A stretch of DNA of 64,000 nucleotides from UBA2256 sp964453055 (lineage in GTDB: Bacteria; Spirochaetota; Spirochaetia; Treponematales; Rectinemataceae), in assembly GCA_964453055.1 (NCBI GenBank), contig CAYVOD010000001.1, forward strand, positions 1-64,000. The letters are read 5' to 3'. The notes under the pieces were generated by a model. That model did no database searches. It saw only the letters and a list, made by a program, of their open reading frames with translations, and was not told where the DNA came from. The position numbers were made by a program, and so were the translations under genes. This document shows positions 25,452-34,269 of this stretch, in pieces. The first letter of the stretch is position 1. Each line of letters opens with the position of its first letter.

Positions 25452-26677
25452 AAATCACGCCTATGATTCGCAACAATATCTGCCTCAACGCCCATCCCGC
25501 AGGCTGCGCCAGGGATGTGGAAGAGCAGGTGAACCGGGTCCTGGACAAGAATAAGAATGTCGCGTCGGCCTCGACTTCGGGAGTCAGTAAAAAGGCTGCT
25601 GCGGTAGCCAAGGCTCCTCGCCACGTCCTCGTGATTGGATGTTCTTCGGGCTACGGCCTGGCTTCGAGGATAGTGGCGGCCTTCGGCTATGGGGCTTCAA
25701 CCTTGGGGATTTCCTTCGAACGGGAGCCGTCGGCCACCAAGACCGGCTCTCCCGGCTGGTACGCCAACCGGGCCTTCGACAGGCTTGCCGCTGAGCGAGG
25801 CTTGGCGGCAAAGACTTATTCGATAGACGCTTTCTCAAAGAAAGCCAAGGATATCGCCATCGAGGAAGCCAGGGCGGGAGGCTATGCCTACGATCTGGTC
25901 ATCTACTCCTTGGCCAGCCCCGTGAGGGTCGATCCCGAAACCGGCACCATGTACCGTTCGGTCATAAAGCCCATCGGCAAAAGCTTTTCGGGCACCGGCG
26001 CTGATCCCTTCACGGGGAAGCTGGGGCAGGCAAGCGTAGAGCCGGCCTCGGCCGAGGAGGTCGCCCAGACGGTCAAGGTCATGGGGGGCGAAGACTGGGA
26101 GCTCTGGATGGACGCCTTGGCCGAGGCCGGCGTACTGGCGGCAGGCGCGTTGAGCGTTGCCTATTCCTACATCGGACCTCCGCTTTCCCACCCGATTTAC
26201 AAGGACGGAACCATCGGGAAGGCGAAGGAAGACCTCGAGCGAGCTGCGAAAGCGCTCAACGCGCGCCACGCGAGCTTAAGCCTAGGCGCCTTCGTTTCGA
26301 TAAACAAGGCCGTGGTGACCCGGTCTAGCGCGGTGATCCCCATAATCCCCCTCTACGTTTCGGTGCTCTTCAAGGTGATGAAGGAAGACAGAAGCCACGA
26401 GGATTGCCTGGATCAGATGATGCGGCTGTTCTCCGACCGTCTGTATGCAGGTTCGGGGCGGGAAATACCGGTGGATAACGAGGGTAGGATTCGCCTGGAC
26501 GATTTTGAGATGCGGGATTCGATACAGAAAAAAGTCATCGACCTCATGAATCGCATCGACGAGGAAAACATATCCCGACTTTCCGACCTGGAAGGCTTCA
26601 AGACGGATTTCCTGCGGGTGCATGGTTTCGGAATCCCCGGCGTGGATTATCAGGCAGAAGCCGATCCGCTGGCATGA
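25448..26677 (+). CDS. fabV: Trans-2-enoyl-ACP/CoA reductase of the FabV/Ter family
   Basis: 409 residues, the usual length of about 400. It shows the N-terminal MIRNNICLNAHPAGC block, the NAD-binding turn GCSSGYGLASR at 64-74, and the family signature YIGPPLSHPIY followed by DGTIGKAK near 241-260 with the active-site Tyr/Lys region. It reduces the C2-C3 double bond with NADH and takes the place of FabI. The well-studied Treponema denticola Ter belongs to this family and works on crotonyl-CoA; the position behind fabZ argues for an ACP role here, but both are possible. It overlaps both fabZ and rsmE by ATGA. Confidence 0.95.
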   Translation: MKITPMIRNNICLNAHPAGCARDVEEQVNRVLDKNKNVASASTSGVSKKAAAVAKAPRHVLVIGCSSGYGLASRIVAAFGYGASTLGISFEREPSATKTGSPGWYANRAFDRLAAERGLAAKTYSIDAFSKKAKDIAIEEARAGGYAYDLVIYSLASPVRVDPETGTMYRSVIKPIGKSFSGTGADPFTGKLGQASVEPASAEEVAQTVKVMGGEDWELWMDALAEAGVLAAGALSVAYSYIGPPLSHPIYKDGTIGKAKEDLERAAKALNARHASLSLGAFVSINKAVVTRSSAVIPIIPLYVSVLFKVMKEDRSHEDCLDQMMRLFSDRLYAGSGREIPVDNEGRIRLDDFEMRDSIQKKVIDLMNRIDEENISRLSDLEGFKTDFLRVHGFGIPGVDYQAEADPLA

Positions 26678-27480
26678 ACATCCTTTACCTGAAAGAGGAG
26701 GAGCTAGGGCTTCCCCTGCCCCGGAGCGATGCGCGCTACAGCCATATCACCAGGGTGCTCAAGAAAAAGGAAGGGGAAAGTCTCGCCGCCGGCTGCTCGG
26801 ACGGAAGCCTGGGCAGGGCACTCATTAAAAAGCTTAGCCCGGATTCAATCCTCCTTTCCTACCAAGCCGATACCGAGGCTCCTTCGCTTTATCCGGTAAA
26901 TATTCTAATGGGTTTCCCCAGGCCAATCCAGGCTGGCAGGATACTCAAGGATCTTACTAGTCTCGGGGTTGAACGTATCTGGTTTACCTTGAGCGAGCTT
27001 GGGGAAAAGTCCTACGCCGAATCGAGCTTTTTCCGTACTAGAGATTTTGAAAGCCATTTGATCGAGGGAGCCATGCAGGCGGGCAACCCCAGGCTTCCGC
27101 AAGTCGCTTGCTTCTGGAGCCTGGGCCGAGCCTGCGACGCGATCGATGCCGCGCATCGCGAAGCGCCAGCCCCAGCGGCGGGGGCTGAGCCCTCCGATAG
27201 GGCGACGGTAAGAGGACCGGTTTCCGGCGCCTCGCCAGGATCGCCGAATAGGCTAGTATTTCATCCAAACGAAGGTTTCGCTACGTTGGCCGATTTTGGA
27301 CGATTAAGCGCCCCTCTCTGGCTGGCCATAGGCAGCGAACGGGGTTGGACGATATCTGAGCTTGATTTGCTGCGTTCCAGGGGCTTCACAGCTTGTTCGC
27401 TAGGCCGCCGCATCCTTAAAACAGAGACCGCAGCACTCGCTGCCACGAGCATCGCCTTGGCGAAAATGGGACGCTTATGA
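26674..27480 (+). CDS. rsmE: 16S rRNA m3U1498 methyltransferase-like protein RsmE
   Basis: 268 residues with the RsmE layout: an N-terminal PUA-like part (RYSHITRVLKKKEGE), the knotted SPOUT core with LTSLGVERIWF, the AdoMet loop in IGSERGWTISEL, and LGRRILKTETAALAA at the end. The family methylates U1498 of 16S rRNA. An Ala/Pro/Gly-rich insert of about 35 residues near 160-195 is unusual and probably a surface loop. It overlaps the fabV stop by ATGA and is the last gene of the operon. Confidence 0.9.
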   Translation: MNILYLKEEELGLPLPRSDARYSHITRVLKKKEGESLAAGCSDGSLGRALIKKLSPDSILLSYQADTEAPSLYPVNILMGFPRPIQAGRILKDLTSLGVERIWFTLSELGEKSYAESSFFRTRDFESHLIEGAMQAGNPRLPQVACFWSLGRACDAIDAAHREAPAPAAGAEPSDRATVRGPVSGASPGSPNRLVFHPNEGFATLADFGRLSAPLWLAIGSERGWTISELDLLRSRGFTACSLGRRILKTETAALAATSIALAKMGRL

Positions 27481-27555
27481 TCTTCATTATCAGGCGCAGT
27501 CCGCGCATTCGATAAAATCGCCCACCGCGTCTATCCCAAAGAATTCTGGCCCCTA

Positions 27556-29355
27556 TTACAGCTTGAGGACCTCCCTCAGAGCCTTGACGTCGGCGCCGAA
27601 TTTAGCGCAGGCGGCGCGCAGAGGCTCGGGGCTGGCCATGTCGACGCCGGCGACCTTGAGGGCTTCCAGGGGGAAGCGCGCGCCGCCGGAGGAAAGGAAG
27701 GCGAAGTAATCCTTGCGTTCCCGATCCCCTCCCGAGAGCACGCGTTCCGAGAGCGCGATGGCCGCGGCGACGCCGGTAGAGTACTTATACACGTAAAAAG
27801 CGTTGTAGAAATGAGGTATCCGCAGGCCTTCGAGATCTGAGACGGTTTCGAGCTTCATGAGGGGGCCGAAGTATTTGACAAGCAGTTTTCTGTATTCAGC
27901 CCTGAGAGCTTCCAGGGTGAGGGCTTGGCCCGATTCGACCATCGCGTGGGTAAGGGCTTCGTATTCGGCGAACATGGTCTGCCTGAACAGAGTGCCCAGC
28001 AGCCCATCGATCCGGGTCGCCAGGAGCGATGCGCGCTCCTGTTCGGAATTCGAGCGCTTGAATAGGTAATCGAAGAGCAGCTGCTCGTTGAAGGTGCTGG
28101 CTACCTCGGCCTCGAATATGCTGTAATTGTAACAAAGGAAAGGATTGTTCGCCGCCGAGTGCCAGGAATGCATCGAGTGGCCGCTTTCGTGGGCCATGGT
28201 GAACATATCGTTCAGGACATCATCCTTATAGTTGAGGAGGATATAGGGTTTGCCCGAATAGCTGCCGGCCGAGAAGGCCCCTGAACGCTTCCCCTTGTTT
28301 TCGTACCGGTCAACCCAGCCGCCTAAAAGTCCGGCCTCGAGGGTTTTCGTGTATTCACCGCCCAGGGGCGAGAGCGCGTCGATCACTATGTCCACCGCTT
28401 CGCGGTACGAGTGCCTGCTCTTGGCCTCGGGAACCAGGGGGACGTAGACGTCGTAATGGCGAAGCTCCTTCAGTCCCAGCGCCTTCATCCTGAGTTCGTA
28501 ATAATCGTGGAGGACGGGCAGGTTCTCGTTGATGGTCCTCACCAGATTATCGTAAACCGCCTCAGGCACGGCGTCGGGAAACAAGGCTTGGGCTCTCGCG
28601 TTAGGGTAATCGCGTACCTGGGCCTGGTACTTGTCGGTCTTGACGGAGCCAGCGTAGAGACTGGCCAGGCTATGCTTGTGGGCGTCGTAGGCACCATAAA
28701 ACTTCATATAGGTCCTGCGCCGCAGATTCCTGTCCTTGCTGCGAATGAGTGAGGCGAAGCTTGATTGGCTCAAGGCTTGCATGCCTTCGTCGGTTTTTAT
28801 CCGGCCGAAATCGAAGTCAACGTTGGTCAGGATGCCAAAGGTCTCCTGAGCGACTCGATTGCTCTCTGCCTGGAGCGCCAGGAGCCTTTCTTCCTTCTCC
28901 GAAAGTATGTGGGGCTTGAAGCGCAGGAGTTTTTTAAGGAATATCCTGTAATTCGCGAAGGAGGGATCGTCGAGGCAGGATTCAACGAAGGATTCCGGCA
29001 AGGCCTGGATGGCGGGGACGAGCCAGGACCAGGCGGCCTGACCGGCTGTGGCGGCGCCTATATAGCGGGCCAATCTGCCCCTGGCGGCGCTGTCGCCTTC
29101 ATCTTCGGTGGTACGCAGGTCGGCGTAGTAGGCCAAGCGCTCGTCCAGCATCGAATAGGACTCGTAGAAGCCGAGGAGGGAGCGGAAGCTCTGCTTGGAG
29201 TCGGAAAAACCCTCCCTGGCCTTCTCGATGTCCTTCTGCAGGACGGCAAGCTCCTTCAGCCCTTTCTCCCAAGCATCGTCCGAAACGAAAAGCGCCGAGA
29301 GATCCCAGCGATCTTCCGAACGCACCTGGCTTCTGACGGGTATTTCCTTATTCAT
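27556..29355 (-). CDS. pepF: Oligoendopeptidase F (M3 family)
   Basis: 599 residues, the normal length. The zinc motif HESGH is at 389-393 and the third ligand Glu417 is in FEAEVAS. Other family blocks are PNARAQALF and YSTGVAAAIALSERVL. It is a cytoplasmic metallopeptidase that cuts peptides of roughly 7-17 residues, which fits the Opp importer encoded a few kilobases away. It stands alone, divergent from the nucleoside kinase with about 235 bases between them in which I see no clear regulatory element. Confidence 0.96.
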   Translation of the reverse strand: MNKEIPVRSQVRSEDRWDLSALFVSDDAWEKGLKELAVLQKDIEKAREGFSDSKQSFRSLLGFYESYSMLDERLAYYADLRTTEDEGDSAARGRLARYIGAATAGQAAWSWLVPAIQALPESFVESCLDDPSFANYRIFLKKLLRFKPHILSEKEERLLALQAESNRVAQETFGILTNVDFDFGRIKTDEGMQALSQSSFASLIRSKDRNLRRRTYMKFYGAYDAHKHSLASLYAGSVKTDKYQAQVRDYPNARAQALFPDAVPEAVYDNLVRTINENLPVLHDYYELRMKALGLKELRHYDVYVPLVPEAKSRHSYREAVDIVIDALSPLGGEYTKTLEAGLLGGWVDRYENKGKRSGAFSAGSYSGKPYILLNYKDDVLNDMFTMAHESGHSMHSWHSAANNPFLCYNYSIFEAEVASTFNEQLLFDYLFKRSNSEQERASLLATRIDGLLGTLFRQTMFAEYEALTHAMVESGQALTLEALRAEYRKLLVKYFGPLMKLETVSDLEGLRIPHFYNAFYVYKYSTGVAAAIALSERVLSGGDRERKDYFAFLSSGGARFPLEALKVAGVDMASPEPLRAACAKFGADVKALREVLKL

Positions 29356-29589
29356 GCTGTCTCCTTTGCGGCGCGTCCCGCGACTTTGGTACCTGGAACC
29401 TTGGGAATGCCCAACTACTTTTATTTTATCGCGTCAGAGCTGAAGCGAGGTACGCTCTTTACCGCGTATTCTGGCGTGTGAACCAAGAACCGGGTGGCTA
29501 ATCTTTTCATCTCGTTTTCCCTAGTGCCGTTCCTCCGTTTATTGTACTCTTTTAGGGTTCGAAAGGTCAAACTCGAGAGGTTAAGCATT

Positions 29590-31245
29590 ATGACGCAAAT
29601 TTCCGTATCGTACGAATCGGGCGAGAAGGTATCGTACCCTTACGGGGTAAGAGTGCTGGATGTCCTCGCCAAGATGGGCAGCCTCGAGCGGCCCTTGGTG
29701 GCCGCCTTGGTGGACAATGAAATAAAAGGCCTGGATGCCCAGCTCCTGAGCGATTGCAGGGTCCTTCCGGTGCTGAGCAATTCAGCTCAAGGAGCCCTGG
29801 TTTACAGAAGGTCCCTCTGTTTTCTCCTGGCCATCGCCTCGCGACAGCTCTTCCCGCAGCGAAGATTAATCGCCGGCATGGCCATAGGTGCGGGATTTTA
29901 CCATTATTACGCCGATGAAAAAGCCTTGAGCGAAGACGAAGTGTCCTCCCTTAGCCAGCGCATGCGCGCGCTCATGGAGGAAAATATTCCTATTCAACTC
30001 GAAAAATGGCCCTGGGCTTCGGCCTGCGAATATTTCAGAAAAAACGAACAACTGGACACCTTGGCGCTCGTGGAGAATCTCAATGACCCGCAAATCGCCT
30101 TGAACGAATGCGCGGGATTCAGGGATCTCTATATCTACCCCCTCGTAAGCTCAACCGGCGTACTCTCCATCTGGGAGCTCATTCCCTACCATGGCGGCAT
30201 GCTCTTGCGATACCCGCATAAAGACAGTCCCGAGAGGCTGGATCCCTTCGAAGACGTTCCTATACTCTACAGAATTTCAGAGGAGTACAAGGAAAGAGGC
30301 CGGATCCTCGGGATCGGTTCAGTAGGCAGGCTCAACCAGCTCTACGCCACGGGAGGCATCAAGGATTACATCATGGTGGCCGAGGCGCTCCAAAACAAGA
30401 AAATAGCCGCCATGGCGGAGTCGGTGGCGCAAAGTTCCGAGCTCCGCAAGGTTGTGCTCATAGCGGGTCCATCCAGCTCGGGAAAGACCACGAGCTCCAA
30501 AAAACTAGCTATTCAATTGAAAGTACTAGGCCTGGAACCCATCCCCGTAGAGCTGGACAATTTTTTCATCGATCGCGAAAGGACTCCACTGGACGAGGAA
30601 GGCAAACCTGATTTCGAATGTCTGCAAGCCCTTGACGTGGACTATCTCAACGAGCTTTTGCTCAGGCTTTTCGATGGGCAGGAAGTGGAGATGCCCATCT
30701 ACGATTTTAAAGCGGGGAAGCGCCGCAGTTCTGGAAAAAAACTTAGGCTATCGGGCCATGAAGTGCTTATTCTCGAGGGAATCCACGGTCTCAATGACGA
30801 CCTCACCCCGAAAATTCCCCAGGAAAACAAGTTCAAGATTTATGTGTCCGCCCTCACCCAGCTCAACCTGGACGACCACAACAGGATTAGCACGACCGAT
30901 TATCGCCTATTAAGGCGCATGGTGAGGGACTACTATTTCAGGGGCCATAGCGCCCTCGCCACCTTGTCCATGTGGCCTTCGGTGCAGAGGGGAGAGCGTC
31001 GCTACATATTCCCCTTCCAGAACAGCGCCGACGAAGCCTTCAATTCGGCCCTGGACTATGAGCTGGGCGTCTTGAAGGTATTCGCGGATCCCTTGCTGGA
31101 CACTATAAAGCCCACCATGCCCGAATATGCCGAGGCAATGAGAATCGAGGCCTTCCTGCATAATTTCGCCCCAATTCCCGCCCAATACGTGCCCAGGGAC
31201 TCAATCCTGAGGGAGTTTATCGGGGACTCGGACTTTTCATATTAA
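29590..31245 (+). CDS. TGS domain-nucleoside (uridine) kinase-like protein
   Basis: 551 residues from ATG 29590 with GAGAGG upstream; an in-frame ATG 96 bases earlier has no binding site. The N-terminus (1-65) resembles a TGS domain (GVRVLDVLAKMG, LVAALVDNEIKG). A ThrRS-like second domain follows, with a HYYADEKALSEDEV element. The kinase domain starts near 290 with the P-loop AGPSSSGKTTSSKKL, then DNFFIDRERTP and LEGIHGLND as in uridine/phosphoribulokinases. The architecture is known in spirochaetes, Thermotoga and clostridia. Uridine kinase is the common annotation, but the substrate in this group is not well established. Confidence 0.85.
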   Translation: MTQISVSYESGEKVSYPYGVRVLDVLAKMGSLERPLVAALVDNEIKGLDAQLLSDCRVLPVLSNSAQGALVYRRSLCFLLAIASRQLFPQRRLIAGMAIGAGFYHYYADEKALSEDEVSSLSQRMRALMEENIPIQLEKWPWASACEYFRKNEQLDTLALVENLNDPQIALNECAGFRDLYIYPLVSSTGVLSIWELIPYHGGMLLRYPHKDSPERLDPFEDVPILYRISEEYKERGRILGIGSVGRLNQLYATGGIKDYIMVAEALQNKKIAAMAESVAQSSELRKVVLIAGPSSSGKTTSSKKLAIQLKVLGLEPIPVELDNFFIDRERTPLDEEGKPDFECLQALDVDYLNELLLRLFDGQEVEMPIYDFKAGKRRSSGKKLRLSGHEVLILEGIHGLNDDLTPKIPQENKFKIYVSALTQLNLDDHNRISTTDYRLLRRMVRDYYFRGHSALATLSMWPSVQRGERRYIFPFQNSADEAFNSALDYELGVLKVFADPLLDTIKPTMPEYAEAMRIEAFLHNFAPIPAQYVPRDSILREFIGDSDFSY

Positions 31246-31285
31246 AAAAAAGGCGGCGGGGGTTCTGCCAAGAACCCCCGTCGCC
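31244..31285 (-). terminator. Terminator of the opp operon
   Basis: On the minus strand GGCGACGGGGGTTCT pairs with AGAACCCCCGCCGCC and is followed by eight T. It lies about 57 bases after the oppF stop. The plus-strand kinase gene ends at its foot and may use the hairpin without a T-run. Confidence 0.93.
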
Positions 31286-31341
31286 CTCCAGCCAAAGCCC
31301 AGGTTTACGGTGCGGTACCCGAGCCTTGCCATCCAGCCTGA

Positions 31342-32268
31342 TCAGGAATACATAGCCCTGTACTCGGCTTCTTCCTTGGAGTTGGCCAGGGCGAAGTGAC
31401 CGGGGAATATCTCCCTCCAAGAGGGTCCTTCCTTCGCGTACTCATGCACCGAAGGATCGTAGACCAGAAGGCTTTTATGCTTTTCCACGTCGGGATCCGG
31501 CATGGGCACGGCCGACAGCAGCGACCGGGTATATGGGTGCAGTGGCCTGGCGAACAGTTCTTCCGTGGAGGCAAGTTCTTTCAGCTCGCCTTGGTGGATT
31601 ACTCCTATGCGGTCGGCGAAATAGCGGACCACGGTGAGATCGTGGGCGATAAAGAGATAAGAAAGACCTCTCTCCTTCTTGAGATCGTGCAGGAGGTTGA
31701 GCACCTGGGCCCGGATGGACACGTCCAAGGCCGAAATAGGCTCGTCCGCGATGATGAACTTGGGCTCCATAGCCAGTACCCGGGCTATGCAGATACGCTG
31801 GCGCTGGCCGCCTGAAAACTCGTGGGGATAGCGCTCCGCGTGCTCTTCCAGAAGACCGACGTCGTTCAACGCCTTGAAGACCTTTTCCCTGCGTTCGTTC
31901 TCGTCCTTGAATAGGCCGAAATTGTATAAGCCCTCCGAGACTATGTAGTCTATCGTCGCCCTTTCGTTGAGGGACGCCATTGGATCTTGGAAAATCATCT
32001 GGATGTTGCGTATGACGTAGGTGTCCAGTTCCTTGTCGATGATCCCCGAAATCTTTTTCCCGTCGAAGAACACCTCGCCCTTAGTGGCTGGGTTGATCCT
32101 GATGATGGTACGGCCGATCGTCGTTTTTCCCGAGCCGGACTCGCCCACCAGGGCGAAGGACTCGCCTTCGTGGACATCGAAGTTGACCTTGCGAACCGCG
32201 GTAAAGTATTCCTTCCCGTTCTTGAAGGTGACTTCCAGGTCTTTTACCGATAACAATAAGTCGCTCAT
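31342..32268 (-). CDS. oppF: Oligopeptide ABC transporter ATP-binding protein OppF
   Basis: 308 residues. ABC motifs are Walker A GESGSGKT, signature FSGGQRQR and Walker B FIIADEP. The C-terminal oligopeptide/dipeptide extension is present (HPYTRSLLSAVPMPDP). It is the second ATPase of the importer, pairing with OppD. The start overlaps the oppD stop in ATGA. The C-terminal tail ends the operon. Confidence 0.95.
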   Translation of the reverse strand: MSDLLLSVKDLEVTFKNGKEYFTAVRKVNFDVHEGESFALVGESGSGKTTIGRTIIRINPATKGEVFFDGKKISGIIDKELDTYVIRNIQMIFQDPMASLNERATIDYIVSEGLYNFGLFKDENERREKVFKALNDVGLLEEHAERYPHEFSGGQRQRICIARVLAMEPKFIIADEPISALDVSIRAQVLNLLHDLKKERGLSYLFIAHDLTVVRYFADRIGVIHQGELKELASTEELFARPLHPYTRSLLSAVPMPDPDVEKHKSLLVYDPSVHEYAKEGPSWREIFPGHFALANSKEEAEYRAMYS

Positions 32269-33332
32269 TTCCCAGCCTCCGCGGCGCTCTCGGCGTAGAT
32301 GTTTCCTTTCTTTCGCATGATCTTCACCGCTTGAGGCGGATCCGCGAGGGGAGCCCGGGGATCCAGGAGCCAGGTCTTGGCGTAATGGCTCTCGCTTACC
32401 TTGAAGAAGGGAGGTTCTTCCTCGAAATCGATGCCCAGCGCATAACGATTGCGGGGCGCGAAAGCGTCGCCCTTAATTTCATTGAATAAGGTCGGGGGGG
32501 TTCCCGGGATGGCATAGAGAGGCTCGCCTTTTCTGGCCAAGGTGGGCAGGCTCGATATGAGCGCCCAGGTATAGGGATGCCGGGGATCGTAAAAGATTTC
32601 CCGTACCGAACCGTATTCCACGATCTGGCCTGAGTACATCACCGCCACCCTGTCGGCCACGTTGGCTACCACCCCCAGATCGTGGGTGATATAGATGGTG
32701 GTAAAGCCGTAATCCCGCTGGAGCGCGCGGATCAAGTCCAGAATCTGAGCCTGGATGGTGACGTCCAGGGCCGTGGTTGGCTCGTCGCAGATCAGGATTC
32801 GCGGCTTGCAGGCCAGGGCTATGGCGATGACGATACGCTGGCGCATTCCGCCGGAATACTGGAAGGGATAGTCATAAAAACGTTTTTCCGCTTCCTTTAT
32901 CCCGACTTTCTCCATGAGGGTCAATGCGATGCGTTTAGCCTCGTCGGGAGGAAGCTTCTGATGCTTTTCGATGACTTCGGTGATCTGGATGCCAATTTTC
33001 TTGAGGGGGTTGAGGCTGGTCATCGGGTCCTGGAACACCGTGGCGATTTTGACACCCCGGATTTTCTCCCATTCCTTGTCGGTTTTTACCTCGACCAGAT
33101 TCCTGCCCTCGAACTCGATGCTGCCGGCGGCTATCCTGCCGTTGGATTCCAACATGCCCGTGAAAGTCTTGGTGAGCACTGTCTTGCCCGAGCCCGACTC
33201 GCCCACGATGGCCAGGGTCTCGCCATCGTAAAGATCGAGGGAGACCGAGCGGATTGCCGTGAGCTCCCGGCGTCTCACCCTGAATTTGACCACTAAGTCC
33301 CGAACTTTAAGAATACTGTTGTTCTGGTCCAT
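32265..33332 (-). CDS. oppD: Oligopeptide ABC transporter ATP-binding protein OppD
   Basis: 355 residues from ATG 33332; the site GGAGG overlaps the oppC stop, and a longer frame upstream runs inside oppC. Walker A is GESGSGKT, the signature is YSGGMRQR and Walker B is ILICDEP. The C-terminal Opp extension contains HPYTWALISSLP. The usual cysteine cluster for an iron-sulfur site in that extension is absent, with NRYALGIDFEEEPPF in its place. It energises peptide import from the cytoplasmic face. Confidence 0.95.
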   Translation of the reverse strand: MDQNNSILKVRDLVVKFRVRRRELTAIRSVSLDLYDGETLAIVGESGSGKTVLTKTFTGMLESNGRIAAGSIEFEGRNLVEVKTDKEWEKIRGVKIATVFQDPMTSLNPLKKIGIQITEVIEKHQKLPPDEAKRIALTLMEKVGIKEAEKRFYDYPFQYSGGMRQRIVIAIALACKPRILICDEPTTALDVTIQAQILDLIRALQRDYGFTTIYITHDLGVVANVADRVAVMYSGQIVEYGSVREIFYDPRHPYTWALISSLPTLARKGEPLYAIPGTPPTLFNEIKGDAFAPRNRYALGIDFEEEPPFFKVSESHYAKTWLLDPRAPLADPPQAVKIMRKKGNIYAESAAEAGK

Positions 33333-33342
33333 GATCTGCCTC

Positions 33343-34266
33343 CTATCGGTGTGTTCTGGGGTCGGAAGCGTCCGCGAAGAGCTGTCCGACGACATAGAAG
33401 GAGATCGTGACCAAGCCCATCACGACACCGGGAAACACGATCATATGGGGATAGGTATCCACGAAAGACCAGTACACGTCGATCATCCTGCCCAGGGAAG
33501 GATAGGTAGAGGGAAGGCCTATACCCAGGTAGGAGAGGACTGTTTCTGTATTGATCAGCCCGGGTATCTCCTGGTAGATGAGGGTCGCTATGACCGAAAC
33601 CATGAATGGGAGGATGTTGCGGGTGACCATGCGCTTGAGCGGCGTGCCTAAACAGCGGGAAGCCAGGTTGTACTCCCTGTCTCTGATGATCATCACCTGG
33701 GTGCGGATGAAGAAAGCGATCGAAAGCCAGCCAGTGATGGTCATGGCCAGGATCATCTGCCAAAAGCCCCGCCCGAAAATGTACATGAGCATCATGGAGC
33801 GCAGGATGTAGGGCACGTTGGACACGACATTGTAGATAGCCAGCAATATGGGATCGATACGCTTGGAGTAGCCCCAGACGGCGCCAACCAGGATGCCAAC
33901 GCCGATGTTGATCGCCGCGGCAATGAAGGCTATGGAAAGGGACATGCGGGTGCCTGACCAGACCACGTCCCATAGATCGTTGCCCCTGTCGTCGGTGCCG
34001 AACCAATGCTCCGCAGATGGTTTCTGGTACCAGGTAGAGGGGGTGTTGATATTGGGCGCCACCGCCGGATCGTAGCCCGAAACCAGGGGTTGGATGAAAG
34101 ACATGAGTGTGAGGCTCAGCAAGAGGGCGAGCCAGAATATGGCGGTCTTGCGCTTGAAGAAAGTCTGAAAGACGGACTTCCAGTAGGAATACCGCGGACC
34201 GGCGATACGCTCGGATTCGAGCACGTCGAAGGTCGCGAAGGCGAAGCGTTCAGCTGTTTTCGCCAT
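33343..34266 (-). CDS. oppC: Oligopeptide ABC transporter permease OppC
   Basis: 307 residues. It has one N-terminal helix, a periplasmic loop with HWFGTDDRGNDLWD (the family form is HPLGTDxxGRD), and five further helices. The EAA-type coupling loop is around YNLASRCLGTPLKRMVTRNILP. It starts three bases after the oppB stop. Confidence 0.94.
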   Translation of the reverse strand: MAKTAERFAFATFDVLESERIAGPRYSYWKSVFQTFFKRKTAIFWLALLLSLTLMSFIQPLVSGYDPAVAPNINTPSTWYQKPSAEHWFGTDDRGNDLWDVVWSGTRMSLSIAFIAAAINIGVGILVGAVWGYSKRIDPILLAIYNVVSNVPYILRSMMLMYIFGRGFWQMILAMTITGWLSIAFFIRTQVMIIRDREYNLASRCLGTPLKRMVTRNILPFMVSVIATLIYQEIPGLINTETVLSYLGIGLPSTYPSLGRMIDVYWSFVDTYPHMIVFPGVVMGLVTISFYVVGQLFADASDPRTHR

Positions 34267-34269
34267 ACT